Positions 8,088 to 17,058 are shown, counted from the first letter of the stretch. The stretch is DNA of 47,421 nt from an uncultured Clostridia bacterium (GCA_946186245.1 CAMHMN010000012.1:1-47421), one strand, 5' to 3'. The notes: generated by a model from the letters alone, not told the origin. Made by a program: numbers and translations.

Positions 8088-9563
8088 TCAGAAAGAATCC
8101 GCATCGTCCAGGAACTGCTTGACCCATGTCGCGGAAACCGTATTGACCGGCAATCCCTCACGCACCACCGCGTATTCCCGGTCGGAACAGCGATACAGCC
8201 TGATGATCTCCGGCTCGCTCCGGATATTATCATAGAAGGAAAGCTTCAGGGTGACAGCCGGCTTGCCGGTGGGCTTTTTGACATTCCAGCGGTTGATGGA
8301 GCTGCCGTTGAGCTGCTTCATCAGCTTGGTAAAGGAGGAATACTTCTTGCTTTCGCCGTTCTTGGTCACGGAATAGGTGTAGATCACATCGTCCCCGGCG
8401 ATGGCATTCTGATTTTCCTCGCGGTCTATCACAATGTCGCACTTGACGCCCTCTGAAGTAATCCTGACGCTGCGGAGGGCTTCCATCGTGGCGGACACGG
8501 CGTTGATGCTGTAGAGATTTTCCGGCGTGAGCTGATGAAGAATGGAAAGCGAATTGACATTCAGCTCATAAAGAATATCGTGGTCTTTCAGAATGACGTA
8601 CATCTTTTCGCTGTCAGGCCTGCTGCAATACATGACGGCCTTCTTTCCGTTGCGCTTGAACGATACGGTAAGATAAGGCTTGTCAAGTCCGTATGCCTTC
8701 AGCTGCTTTCCGGAAGGCTTGAGCACCGCCACATCGTCCGCCATCAGATATTGCAGGTCGTAGACCAGCATGGAGGCAGCCGACGGCTTGACCGGCCAGC
8801 GAACGGGAGAAGTCACCATATAGCTGAATCCGTAGAAGGGACTGCTCATGTCGGCGGTGGTACTGGGCTTCATTTTGAAGTCGCCCTTGAATTCATCGCC
8901 GCTGAGAGTGATCTCCCCTATTTGGATCTTGCTCTTCTGCCTGCCGTCCTTCTCGGAGTCGTAGTCGCTGAATATATCGTCGCTCAGATAATAGCTGTCC
9001 CCCATGAAGAAGGCGCTGTCCAGCGTACAGACATAAACGTGACTGTCGCCGCTGACGGTGACATAATACACGTCATTTTCGTAGCCGGGCGTTTTGCTTC
9101 CTGCCTTGAAGGTGTAGGAACTGCCGTTTTTGAAGGTCACCTTCACGGTGACCGAAGGCTTGTCAAAGCCGTAATCCGCCGGCTTGTAATTCTTGTCCCT
9201 GGTGGAGGCGGCGATATCCTGGTAAATCATCTGAACCGAATCGCTCCAGACCGTTTTCATGAAGTCCGCATTCACCGGATAGCCTTCCAGCTCCCTGAAT
9301 GCGACGCTGCCCGTCTTCTTGTTCAGATAGGCCGTGTATTTCGCCTGCGAATTGGTGAACGTCAGCGTCTTGATTTCGTCGGATGAATAATTGAAAAGCA
9401 CGCCGGATTGCCTGCCGTATTCCTCATCGCTCTCCGAAACGCTGTAATCGTGGGCGTCGTGTTCCTCCTCCGGGGCTTCTCCCGAAGCCAGCAGCCAGAA
9501 GATTCCCGCCACCGCAAGCGTCGCGGCAAGCAGCAGAAGGAGATTTCTCTTTTTTCTGTTCAC
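8088..9563 (-). CDS. DUF4340 domain protein, partner of a Gld-like ABC exporter
   Basis: A 491-residue protein with one N-terminal membrane anchor (residues 7-27), then a large extracytoplasmic part with two DUF4340-like repeats (for example PADYGFDKPSVTVKVTFKNG and LKAYGLDKPYLTVSFKRNG, each followed by strands). DUF4340 proteins are regularly encoded beside GldG-like ABC auxiliary proteins, as here, and are thought to form the external part of that system; the substrate is unknown. Its ATG overlaps the end of the preceding GldG-like gene by 4 bases (translational coupling). It is the last gene of the four-gene unit. Confidence 0.85.
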   Translation of the reverse strand: MNRKKRNLLLLLAATLAVAGIFWLLASGEAPEEEHDAHDYSVSESDEEYGRQSGVLFNYSSDEIKTLTFTNSQAKYTAYLNKKTGSVAFRELEGYPVNADFMKTVWSDSVQMIYQDIAASTRDKNYKPADYGFDKPSVTVKVTFKNGSSYTFKAGSKTPGYENDVYYVTVSGDSHVYVCTLDSAFFMGDSYYLSDDIFSDYDSEKDGRQKSKIQIGEITLSGDEFKGDFKMKPSTTADMSSPFYGFSYMVTSPVRWPVKPSAASMLVYDLQYLMADDVAVLKPSGKQLKAYGLDKPYLTVSFKRNGKKAVMYCSRPDSEKMYVILKDHDILYELNVNSLSILHQLTPENLYSINAVSATMEALRSVRITSEGVKCDIVIDREENQNAIAGDDVIYTYSVTKNGESKKYSSFTKLMKQLNGSSINRWNVKKPTGKPAVTLKLSFYDNIRSEPEIIRLYRCSDREYAVVREGLPVNTVSATWVKQFLDDADSF

Positions 9564-11161
9564 AGCCTGCGCCTCCTGATGTAGACAATCAGACCGCAGG
9601 CAAGGGCGATCAGCGGAATGACATATCCGAAAATGATGCTGATGACGGAAAGGGTATTCATATCCACCGAGAAATCCACCGCGTAGAGCGATTTCGGCTC
9701 TATGTCGATATTGCCGGTGTCAATGCCGCCGCGCTGGTTGAAGACACTCAGCAGCAGGCTCAGATTGCCGTAGATATCGGTGGTGAGCAATTCGGAGGCA
9801 TACAGGCTGTCAGGCGCGACGATGATATCGGTGCGGACTTTGTCCCCTTCCATGGTGTCGCGGTAGGTGGTGGAGCTTGCCATGACCACCCGTTCGGCTT
9901 CATCGGCTTCGGTGAATTTGGACCTGTCGAATTTGGCGGCGCTGCTGCAGACGAAGCCTTCTTCCGAGGAAGTCAGCACCGCTTCCACCTGCGTCGGACC
10001 TTTTTCGGTGTAGAGAAGATTCAGGGCCAGCGCGTTGACAACGGCGGGATAATTCAGCCGGTCGATGAGATGCTGCGTGTAGTCGGTTTCCTTCATCTGG
10101 GCGGTGAAGGCGCTCATCTGCTTGGAAACGGTGTTGTGCGAATCGCCTTCATAGACGATATCCTGCGTGATTGAAATGCCGTATTCCGAGAGCAGGGAAT
10201 TGAGATTGGGCATCTTGGGCATGAGTGAAGTGGCGAAAATCACCAGCGTTCGCGACTTTGCCCTGCTGCTCAGATAATCGTCCAGTCTGGCGGTCTGCGC
10301 CTTGCTGAGATCGGCAGTGGGTCCCGCCAGCATCACGATATCCGCGTCTTCGGGAAGCTCTTCCCTGCGAATGTCCACGACCCGCACCTCATAGCCGTTG
10401 AGCTCCAGAATGGAGGTGAACTGACCGCTGTTGGCGTCCACATTCAACCCGTCGATGAAAGCGACGACGGGATTTTTATCCAGTGTGACGGTTTTGATCA
10501 GGGAAGTCATATAGGTTTCCGTGTAGGACTGCGCCACGGAATTATTGCCGGTGGTGCTGTCGAATACGCCATAATCCGACGAAAGCGACGGGAGCATTTC
10601 AAAGAAGGAGGTGACTCTCGTGCGCCTCGCCGATTTGATGACAATGTAGTAATAATCCAGCACGTCGCTGTATTCCGGGAACTGCATGATATAGGCGGGC
10701 ATTTTGCTCAGATCCACATAGTTGATGGAGATATTGTCGTTGAGCTGGGGATAGCGCTTGATGATTTCGTGTGCGATGGGAATCTGACCGTATGTGTCGG
10801 TGGTAAGCGCTCCCGCCGTCGTGCACTGGGCTTCGGTGGCGAGAATGTCGATCTCCACACGTTCGTCAAGGGAGCGGATCAGTTTTTCGGTTTCGGCCGT
10901 GAGGGTGTAGCGCTGGTCATCGGTCATGTCGATGCTCATGAAGGAATAGCGCTCCTTCATCTTCATCACGGCCATATTCAGCAGCACGATAAAGACGAAG
11001 AATATCACCGTCATGACGGTCGCCATGCTCCCGTGTCGGAACCGGGTGCTGGTGCGGATCAGATGGACGGTATTCTTCATTCTGTTGAATACGCCGTTCT
11101 GCCGGGATTTCTTTGCGGCAGGCTTGCGGCCGGCGGTTTTTTTATCGGGAAAAAGATTCAT
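9560..11161 (-). CDS. GldG-like ABC transporter auxiliary protein
   Basis: A 533-residue membrane protein: a basic cytoplasmic N-terminus, a first membrane segment at ~46-65, a long outside domain with the ABC_transp_aux/GldG pattern (SIDMTDDQRYTLTAETEKLI, then VVAFIDGLN and DADIVMLAGPTADLS), and a final membrane segment (~500-525) before an Arg-rich end. GldG-type proteins associate with GldF permease and GldA ATPase. In Clostridia the role is not gliding and remains undefined. ATG behind GAGGTGATGAATA, 26 bases after the permease gene. Confidence 0.87.
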   Translation of the reverse strand: MNLFPDKKTAGRKPAAKKSRQNGVFNRMKNTVHLIRTSTRFRHGSMATVMTVIFFVFIVLLNMAVMKMKERYSFMSIDMTDDQRYTLTAETEKLIRSLDERVEIDILATEAQCTTAGALTTDTYGQIPIAHEIIKRYPQLNDNISINYVDLSKMPAYIMQFPEYSDVLDYYYIVIKSARRTRVTSFFEMLPSLSSDYGVFDSTTGNNSVAQSYTETYMTSLIKTVTLDKNPVVAFIDGLNVDANSGQFTSILELNGYEVRVVDIRREELPEDADIVMLAGPTADLSKAQTARLDDYLSSRAKSRTLVIFATSLMPKMPNLNSLLSEYGISITQDIVYEGDSHNTVSKQMSAFTAQMKETDYTQHLIDRLNYPAVVNALALNLLYTEKGPTQVEAVLTSSEEGFVCSSAAKFDRSKFTEADEAERVVMASSTTYRDTMEGDKVRTDIIVAPDSLYASELLTTDIYGNLSLLLSVFNQRGGIDTGNIDIEPKSLYAVDFSVDMNTLSVISIIFGYVIPLIALACGLIVYIRRRRL

Positions 11162-11187
11162 TATTCATCACCTCGTTGCAGTCAGAA

Positions 11188-11892
11188 TCAGCTCCAGCGT
11201 CGTTTTTCCAGCACACGCACGGTCAGGAAGATGAAGGACGCGGCAATGCTGGCAAAAAAGACGATGCTGGACATATCGAGAATTCCTTTGGTGAAGGGCT
11301 TGTAACGTCCGACGAAGGAGATATTGCCCACCAGTGACACAATGAATTCATTGCTCGTAATCAGCGGAATGACGTCGAGGATAATGAAGATCGTAGCGAT
11401 CGAAAAGGAGCCCATGCCCGCGACAAACTGGCTTTCGGTCATGGAGGAGATAAACATGCCTATGCCGATGAAAGCCGCGCCGAAAAGGATCGCGCCCAGA
11501 ATATTGCCCGTGATCAGGGGCCAGGAAGGCGAAGTGAAGAAGCTGAAGACTATCGCGTAAATCAGCGTAAAGAGGGTGCATCCGGCGTAAATCGTAAGCG
11601 CCGAGAAGAATTTGCCCAGCACCAGCGGGGTGATATTGAGGGGCGAGGTCAGAAGAATCTGGTCGGTCTTGTACTTGCGTTCCTCGCTGAAAAGCCGCAT
11701 CGTGAGCAGCGGCAGCATCAGCAGCACGATATTCAGCATGCCGTAGTAGATCTGGGGGAATTCCGACGACTGTCCCACAGACAGCACCGAATTGAAATAC
11801 ATGCCGCTGAAAAAGAGATAGATCGCGCAGAACAGATATCCTATCGGCGAGCGGAAGCAGGCGCTCAGCTCGCGTTTATAGATGGCTTTCAT
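11188..11892 (-). CDS. ABC-2 type permease, GldF-like
   Basis: A 234-residue protein with six predicted membrane segments, starting MKAIYKRELSACFRSPIGYLF, the characteristic opening of ABC-2 permeases, with RLFSEERKYKTDQILLTSPL between segments 2 and 3. It would form the channel driven by the ATPase encoded upstream. Second gene of the ATPase-permease-GldG-DUF4340 unit. GGAG lies about 13 bases before the ATG, slightly long but the only site. Confidence 0.9.
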   Translation of the reverse strand: MKAIYKRELSACFRSPIGYLFCAIYLFFSGMYFNSVLSVGQSSEFPQIYYGMLNIVLLMLPLLTMRLFSEERKYKTDQILLTSPLNITPLVLGKFFSALTIYAGCTLFTLIYAIVFSFFTSPSWPLITGNILGAILFGAAFIGIGMFISSMTESQFVAGMGSFSIATIFIILDVIPLITSNEFIVSLVGNISFVGRYKPFTKGILDMSSIVFFASIAASFIFLTVRVLEKRRWS

Positions 11893-11913
11893 GGTTTATT
11901 CGTTTCTCCTTTG

Positions 11914-12843
11914 CTATTTCTTATCCACCAGCGACAGGAAGATATCCTCCAGCGAATACTCTCTTTGCCGCATTTCTATGATGGGCAGCTTCTTTGCCGC
12001 CATCGCGTAAAAGATATCCTGTCTGGCACTCTCCGCCGAGGATATCGTCACGCTGAATTCCGCAGCGCCGTCCTTTTCCGACAGCTTTTCACACCGTTTG
12101 ACCGTCTTGACGGAATTCAGCACCGCCTGAATGTCGGCCGCCTTTCCGACCGCCCTGACAATGATCGAATTGCCGTCGGTCAGCCTGTCGCTCAGGCTCT
12201 GGGATGTGCTGTCAGCGACGAGCTTTCCGTTGTTGAGCACGATGATCCTGTCGCAGATCGCCTGCACTTCGCTGAGAATGTGGGAGGAAAGAATGACGGT
12301 GTGCTTCTTTCCCAGCTTTCTGATGAGGGAACGCACCTCGATGATCTGCTTGGGGTCAAGTCCCACGGTCGGTTCATCCAGAATCAGCACAGGCGGATTT
12401 CCCACAAGCGTCTGGGCGATTCCCACGCGCTGGCGGTAGCCTTTGGAGAGATTCTTGATCAGCCTCCCGCGAACCGCCGAAATGCCCGTCAGCTCGCAGA
12501 TTTCGTTGAAATGGGCTTCCTTCTTCTGCGTCGCCCGCTTTAATTCGTAAATGAACCGGAGGTATTCGTCCACCGTCATGTCGGGATAAAGCGGAGGAAC
12601 CTCCGGCAGATAGCCGATTCGTTTCTTGGCTTCGGTCGGCTGTTCGAGAATGTCGTAACCGTCCACGGTGACGGTTCCCGACGTGGAGGAAAGATACCCC
12701 GTGATAATATTCATCGTCGTGGTCTTTCCCGCGCCGTTCGGCCCCAGAAATCCGGCGATTTCTCCCGCCTTCACCGAGAAGCTCACGTCGTCCAGCGCGA
12801 CGTTGGCGCCGTATTTTTTTGTCAGATGTTTGACCTTGATCAT
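11914..12843 (-). CDS. ABC transporter ATP-binding protein, GldA-like
   Basis: Energises the adjacent permease. The 309 residues show Walker A GPNGAGKTT, Q-loop region GYLPEVPPLYPDM, signature LSKGYRQRVGIAQ, Walker B VLILDEPTVGLDP and the switch His in ILSSH, followed by a ~80-residue C-terminal domain common in GldA/CcmA-like ATPases. An upstream in-frame ATG exists at 12909, but the start MIKVKHLTKKYG at 12843 has the AAGGACGG site and fits the family. It is the first gene of its operon; no clear promoter was found in 12844-12974. Confidence 0.93.
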   Translation of the reverse strand: MIKVKHLTKKYGANVALDDVSFSVKAGEIAGFLGPNGAGKTTTMNIITGYLSSTSGTVTVDGYDILEQPTEAKKRIGYLPEVPPLYPDMTVDEYLRFIYELKRATQKKEAHFNEICELTGISAVRGRLIKNLSKGYRQRVGIAQTLVGNPPVLILDEPTVGLDPKQIIEVRSLIRKLGKKHTVILSSHILSEVQAICDRIIVLNNGKLVADSTSQSLSDRLTDGNSIIVRAVGKAADIQAVLNSVKTVKRCEKLSEKDGAAEFSVTISSAESARQDIFYAMAAKKLPIIEMRQREYSLEDIFLSLVDKK

Positions 12844-12974
12844 CGGTTTACCGTCCTTCTGATTGATTGAAATAATGTGAGAATGATTGAAAATTTCATA
12901 GTAAAGCATAACACCGTCAATTGAGAAATATGTGTACGCATTATAAAAATATAATTAATACTGAAAGGCGGAAA

Positions 12975-13853
12975 TTATTCCGGAAGTGAAAGATCGAAGT
13001 CGGGAACATATTCCTCCTTCGCGGACGAAAGCTCCTGCCGGAAGCCGTTCATTCCCAGCAGATCGGCGACGTCAAGAATTTTTTCATATTCACCCGAAGT
13101 AATTCTGCGGCCTAACTCGGGGAAGGGCTGAATCTTCCCCGCCGGGGTGTACTGGCTCATGATGCTGACAAGCGTGCCCCGCGGCAGCACGGAACTGATT
13201 CTGCGCAGCGCCGCGACCGAATTGCGCAGGTTTCCCGGCAGCACCAGATGCCGCACAATCACGCCGCGCTTCATGACGCCCTCCTCGATGAGATTTTCCC
13301 CCGCGCATCCGCACATGAATTGTATGGCCTTCATCGCCACGGCAGGATAATCCGGGGCGGACGCGTATTTCTCCGCGACGTCCGGAAGGGCGAATTTGTA
13401 ATCGGGCAGCCAGATGTCAATATAGGGCGCAAGTGCCTGCAGCGTTTCGACCCTTTCGTAGCCGCCGCTGTTCCAGACGGTGGGAATGCGCGGCCGGTAG
13501 ATTTCCAGCGCGCGGATAATCGCCTGGGCGTAGTGGGTTCCGGTGACGAAGCTGATGTTATGCGCGCCCTGTTCTTCCAGACAGCGCATGATTTCCGCCA
13601 GACCTTCCGGAGTCACCGCACGTCCGTGCAATTCGGACGATATTGAATAATTCTGGCAGAAAACGCAGCCAAGACAGCAGCCGGAAAAGAAGATCGTCCC
13701 CGAACCGGCACTGCCGCTGATCACAGGTTCCTCCCACATATGCAGCGCCGCCCTGGAAATGACCGGCTGCGTGCCGCATCCGCAGAAGCCCTCGCCCCGC
13801 AGCCTTTCTCTTGACGCCCCGCACATTCTGGGGCAAAGTCTGCATTGATCCAC
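12975..13853 (-). CDS. Radical SAM protein, PflA-like (activating-enzyme family)
   Basis: A 292-residue protein opening with a Cys-rich segment (CRLCPRMCG, then CGCG) and the radical SAM motif CX3CX2C in SGCCLGCVFCQNY, which holds the 4Fe-4S cluster that cleaves S-adenosylmethionine. IPTVWNSGGYE and the DYKF strand follow the PflA-like barrel. It belongs to the uncharacterised stand-alone PflA-like group; no glycyl radical enzyme is nearby, so the target is unknown. An open frame continues upstream to 14114 through a repeat, but GTG at 13853 behind TTGGAGG (7-base spacing) is the evident start. Confidence 0.87.
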   Translation of the reverse strand: MDQCRLCPRMCGASRERLRGEGFCGCGTQPVISRAALHMWEEPVISGSAGSGTIFFSGCCLGCVFCQNYSISSELHGRAVTPEGLAEIMRCLEEQGAHNISFVTGTHYAQAIIRALEIYRPRIPTVWNSGGYERVETLQALAPYIDIWLPDYKFALPDVAEKYASAPDYPAVAMKAIQFMCGCAGENLIEEGVMKRGVIVRHLVLPGNLRNSVAALRRISSVLPRGTLVSIMSQYTPAGKIQPFPELGRRITSGEYEKILDVADLLGMNGFRQELSSAKEEYVPDFDLSLPE

Positions 13854-13926
13854 CTGTTTCCCTCCAATCGGCAAAATCGGCAGGCCGCGGCATGACAAGT
13901 GCCGTAGCCCGCCGATTATTTTGTAT

Positions 13927-14066
13927 AAGCCTTTTGACGATTCTCCGCGTATGGGGAATGCGCCGTCGGCTTTCCCCCCCAGAAGAAGCCAGAACCGCAG
14001 GGGATCCTTTGGTTTTTGGCAAAATAGGACCGCAGGACGCGTGCGGAGAAATCCGTCCGCGGACTC
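13927..14066 (+). repeat. Dispersed MITE-like element, copy C (diverged, about 140 bp)
   Basis: The left end AAGCCTTTTGACGATTCTCC and the following CGCGTATGGGGAATGCGCCGTC match copies A and B; the right end (GCGTGCGGAGAAATCC, GGACTC) keeps the terminal pattern. The middle differs and holds a run of seven C. Its presence upstream of the radical SAM gene creates a false N-terminal extension of that frame. It lies between that gene and the exonuclease gene. Confidence 0.7.
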
Positions 14067-14073
14067 TGAATAT

Positions 14074-14988
14074 TTATTCCGCCTCGAGAATATTCCCTTC
14101 CGTCCCGACGGCATTCATCCCGTCTGTTTCTTCCGCGTCTGTGGCATCGACGGTTGCCCCGATCTCATTGAGAATTTTCTTATGTTCCAGGCCGTCGTAG
14201 GTGATTTTGAGCGTATGGGAAATATTGTACTTCTTGCCGCAGGCGTCACAGCGATACTTGGCGTAATGCTTCTTGTTCTTGCAGGTAAAGCGGGTAAGCC
14301 GCTTCATGAAGGAGCCGCAGCCCGGGCATTCGGTCATGAAATCCGACATGACCACCTGCTCGTCGGCGAGATCCTGCAGGTTATAGCACTTGAAGTTCAT
14401 GCGCGCGTAGAATACCGGGTCGGCTTTTTTGACAAATTCTCCGAAAAGCTGCGGTGTGAAGAGCTTGGCAAAGCACCTTGCGGTCAGTCTGCTGTCATTG
14501 AGGGCGCGGTGAAGCTGATCCTCCCCTATCTCAATGCCGACAAGCTCGGCAAAGGCGGACAGCCCGATCTGCTTGGTGAGCGGAATGTCCACCGCCTTCT
14601 GACAGAGAAGCTGCGCGTCGCAGAAATTTTTCAGTATGTAGATTTCCTTAAGCAGATCATAGCGCTTGAGATTTTCGTAAAGCACGGTAATGTCAGAATT
14701 GCCCCAGGAGAGCATGCAGTTGTCGCCGGTTCCGACCCATGCCTTGAATTGATTGAAAACGGTGATAAATCCGTCGGCGTTTTTCAGGTCGTCGTTGGTA
14801 ATGTGAGTCAGATCCTTGATCCTGCCCCTGATCTTCTTGGTCTGCTTGGGAGAAACAAGTTTCTGAAATTCGCTTGTAATATTCATTTGATCGTCCAGCG
14901 AAACCGCGCCGATCTCGATGATCTCATCAAAATAACCGGTGCGCGTGTTTGCGCCGTTCCATTCCAGGTCAATTATTATATACTTCAT
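14074..14988 (-). CDS. DEDDh 3'-5' exonuclease (DnaQ-like) with C-terminal zinc ribbon
   Basis: A 304-residue protein. Residues 1-180 carry the DnaQ-like exonuclease motifs: IIDLEWNG (Asp and Glu), the Asp of SWGNSDITV, and HRALNDSRLTA (His and Asp), which bind two metals for nucleotide removal. Residues ~215-260 form a zinc ribbon (CPGCG...CKNKKHY...CDACG), followed by an acidic tail. The nucleic-acid substrate is unknown. The frame is open to 15081, but the predicted transcript begins near 15059, so MKYIIIDLEWN at 14988 (or ATG at 15003) is the start; neither has a strong ribosome site. Confidence 0.85.
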   Translation of the reverse strand: MKYIIIDLEWNGANTRTGYFDEIIEIGAVSLDDQMNITSEFQKLVSPKQTKKIRGRIKDLTHITNDDLKNADGFITVFNQFKAWVGTGDNCMLSWGNSDITVLYENLKRYDLLKEIYILKNFCDAQLLCQKAVDIPLTKQIGLSAFAELVGIEIGEDQLHRALNDSRLTARCFAKLFTPQLFGEFVKKADPVFYARMNFKCYNLQDLADEQVVMSDFMTECPGCGSFMKRLTRFTCKNKKHYAKYRCDACGKKYNISHTLKITYDGLEHKKILNEIGATVDATDAEETDGMNAVGTEGNILEAE

Positions 14989-15065
14989 TGAGTTTTCTTT
15001 CATCAAATGCCGGTTTTCTTCTCGCTGAGAAAGGCAATCCTTTCTATAGAATAAGTCATCTATAT

Positions 15066-15094
15066 ATTTTACAACAAACACGCGACAAAATCAA
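15066..15094 (-). promoter_or_regulatory. Sigma-A type promoter of the exonuclease gene
   Basis: On the minus strand TTGATT (15089-15094), 17-base spacer, TAAAAT (15066-15071). Confidence 0.75.
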
Positions 15095-15117
15095 CCCTTA
15101 TATGAAAATATAAATAA

Positions 15118-15906
15118 TTAATTGGACCCTCCTTCCACTCCGTAGAGTCTTGCCGCATTGCGGGCTGTGATTTCCAGCAGCATATCGGGATCGATCCCGC
15201 GGATTTCCGCGATGAATTCCGCCACGTACCGGATCATCCAGGATTCGCTCCGGTCGTACTTGTCTGGCCCGGTACGATAAGGACGCGGAATGAGATAGGG
15301 CGCGTCGGTTTCCAGCACCAGACGGTCGAGGGGAACATATTTCGCCACTTCCACGGGCTTGACGGCGTTGACGGCCGTCACAGAACCGCCCAAGCCGATA
15401 TACAGTCCCAGGGAAAGCGCTTCTCTCGCCAGTTCAACGCTGCCGGAAAAGCAATGCATGACGCCTTCCGGACGGAAATGCCGCAGCATGTCGTACATAT
15501 CGCCGTGTGCCTCGCGGTCGTGAATGACCGCCGGCAGACGCTTCGCCTTCGCCAGTTCCAGCTGTGCGGCAAACACGCGTTTCTGCGCTTCCCTGTTGTC
15601 GTCCCGTCTGTAATAATCCAGACCCGTCTCGCCGAGGGCAACCACCTTTTCGTGATCCAGCAGGGCGGAAAGCGATGGTGCCGTATCCTCCCTCCACGAA
15701 TCCGCCCAGCAGGGATGAATTCCCACCGCCGCGTAAATGAAATCGTAGCCCTCGGCCAGCGCCACACAGGCTGCGGAAGAAACCATATTTTCTGCCGGAC
15801 AGAGAATGGCCGTTACGTCCTGTTCCTCATGCATCCGCCGCAAAAGTTCGTCCCTGTCCCTATTAAACGCCTTGGAATAATAATGCGCATGACTGTCAAA
15901 AATCAT
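15118..15906 (-). CDS. tatD: TatD-family metal-dependent hydrolase (DNase)
   Basis: A 262-residue TIM-barrel protein with the metal ligands of the TatD family: FDSHAHY at the start (two His), ALGETGLDYYR (Glu), VIHDRE (His), MHCFSGS (His) and VLETDAPYL (Asp). TatD proteins act as 3'-5' DNases and peroxide-damage repair enzymes, and some as D-aminoacyl-tRNA deacylases. ATG at 15906 follows GGAGGTCGGATCAT; the longer frame reaching 15963 runs into the degV terminator hairpin and is rejected. Confidence 0.93.
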   Translation of the reverse strand: MIFDSHAHYYSKAFNRDRDELLRRMHEEQDVTAILCPAENMVSSAACVALAEGYDFIYAAVGIHPCWADSWREDTAPSLSALLDHEKVVALGETGLDYYRRDDNREAQKRVFAAQLELAKAKRLPAVIHDREAHGDMYDMLRHFRPEGVMHCFSGSVELAREALSLGLYIGLGGSVTAVNAVKPVEVAKYVPLDRLVLETDAPYLIPRPYRTGPDKYDRSESWMIRYVAEFIAEIRGIDPDMLLEITARNAARLYGVEGGSN

Positions 15907-15931
15907 ATGATCCGACCTCCGATCTGATTTG

Positions 15932-15979
15932 AAAAAAAAGACAGACACCGACCGTCGGAACAATCAGCTGCCTGTCTTT
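15932..15979 (-). terminator. Rho-independent terminator of degV
   Basis: AAAGACAG (15937-15944) pairs with CTGTCTTT (15972-15979), with an inner stem CCGAC/GTCGG. On the minus strand the stem is followed by a run of at least seven T. Confidence 0.85.
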
Positions 15980-15983
15980 GAGT

Positions 15984-16025
15984 CTGCTGACAATTGTCCG
16001 CGTGTGCGGAAAGATTCGTCAGCAG
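15984..16025 (+). repeat. Short relative of the dispersed elements, copy E (hairpin)
   Basis: CTGCTGAC (15984-15991) pairs with GTCAGCAG (16018-16025) and encloses TCCGC-GTGT-GCGGA (15997-16010), the same 14-base hairpin found in copies A and B. It sits between the degV stop and the degV terminator. Confidence 0.65.
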
Positions 16026-16054
16026 GCCATGATATAAAAGGAGAAACAAATAAT

Positions 16055-16933
16055 CTATCTGTGGTCGCCGTAGAAGAAGAGTGCGAGAACGCCGGGGCCG
16101 GCATGTGCGCCGATGACCGGGCCGATATTGCATATGACGACCTTCTTTACGCCTTTGACGCGCTTCTTGACCTCGCTGGCAAGGAATTCCGCATCGGCAC
16201 GGCATCCGCCCTGACCGATCATGACTGTGTCGTACTGATTGGTGTAGGTTTCGACCATTTTGTCCACCATGGCATTGATGGAAGCCTTGCGGCCTCTGAC
16301 CTTGGAGATATTGATGAGATGTCCTTCGTCGTCCACATGCAGCACCGGCTTGATATTGAGCGCCGAACCGACAATCGCGGTGGCAGCGGATACTCTCCCG
16401 CCCCGCTTGAGATGATGCAGATCGTCAACGGTGAACCAGTGGCAGATATGCAGGCGGTTATCTTCTACCCACTTGGCAAGCTCTTCAATCCCCATGCCCT
16501 TCTTTTTATGCTGTGCCGCGAAGTATACCAGCAATCCCTCGCCCGTGGAGGCCGCGAGAGAATCAACCGAAATAATGCGGCGATCGGGATATTTTTCCTT
16601 CAGTTCGCCTATGGCAATCAGCGAATTGTTGTAGGTGCCGCTGAGTCCTGACGAGAAACAGAGATACAGGATGTCAAGCCCCTTGTCGAGGTACTCGCTG
16701 AAAAACTCGCAGAAATCCACCACATTGATCTGAGATGTCTTGGGCATTTTGCCGCCGCGCATGATATCGTAGAATTCATCTGACTTCATCTCGCGCTCGT
16801 CGGGGAAATTCCGGTAGGTCAGCCCGTCGAGTTCAAACTGCATCGGCCAGACCTTGACGCCGATTTCGTCGGCAATTTCCTGGGAGAGGTCGGTCGTGGA
16901 ATCGGTCAGTATGACGTAATCTCTTTCTTTCAT
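16055..16933 (-). CDS. DegV family fatty-acid-binding protein
   Basis: A 292-residue cytoplasmic protein with the two-domain DegV fold: YVILTDSTTDLSQEIADEIGV at the start, KTSQINVVDFCEFF (the Thr-Ser pair contacting the lipid head group), CFSSGLSGTYN, and the C-terminal IGPVIGAHAGPGVLALFFYG signature. DegV/FakB-type proteins deliver fatty acids to the FakA kinase; no fakA is in the window. Of two ATGs, the one at 16933 has the better ribosome site (AAGGTGAT, 9 bases); the other is at 16948. Confidence 0.93.
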   Translation of the reverse strand: MKERDYVILTDSTTDLSQEIADEIGVKVWPMQFELDGLTYRNFPDEREMKSDEFYDIMRGGKMPKTSQINVVDFCEFFSEYLDKGLDILYLCFSSGLSGTYNNSLIAIGELKEKYPDRRIISVDSLAASTGEGLLVYFAAQHKKKGMGIEELAKWVEDNRLHICHWFTVDDLHHLKRGGRVSAATAIVGSALNIKPVLHVDDEGHLINISKVRGRKASINAMVDKMVETYTNQYDTVMIGQGGCRADAEFLASEVKKRVKGVKKVVICNIGPVIGAHAGPGVLALFFYGDHR

Positions 16934-16975
16934 AAGAATCACCTTCATTTTGTCGCAGATTTCAATTTATCAAAC

Positions 16976-17023
16976 TATCAGGTGCCTTTACATTCCATAT
17001 CAAAATAACCAGTACACCTGATA
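16976..17023 (-). promoter_or_regulatory. Inverted repeat in the degV leader
   Basis: TATCAGGTG (16976-16984) and CACCTGATA (17015-17023) are perfect 9-base arms separated by 30 bases, starting almost exactly at the predicted transcript start. They could be an RNA stem or an operator. Confidence 0.4.
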
Positions 17024-17029
17024 TGTTAG

Positions 17030-17058
17030 ATTATATCATATATTATCTGTTAAGTAAA
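17030..17058 (-). promoter_or_regulatory. Probable sigma-A promoter of degV
   Basis: On the minus strand TTTACT (17053-17058), 17-base spacer, TATAAT (17030-17035). The -35 box is a weak match. Confidence 0.6.

Noticed and set aside
6680-8233. 517-codon open frame antisense to glgA
   Set aside because: It mirrors the glgA codons, runs through the terminator and repeat copy A, and has no ribosome site or domain. It is a shadow of a strongly codon-biased gene.
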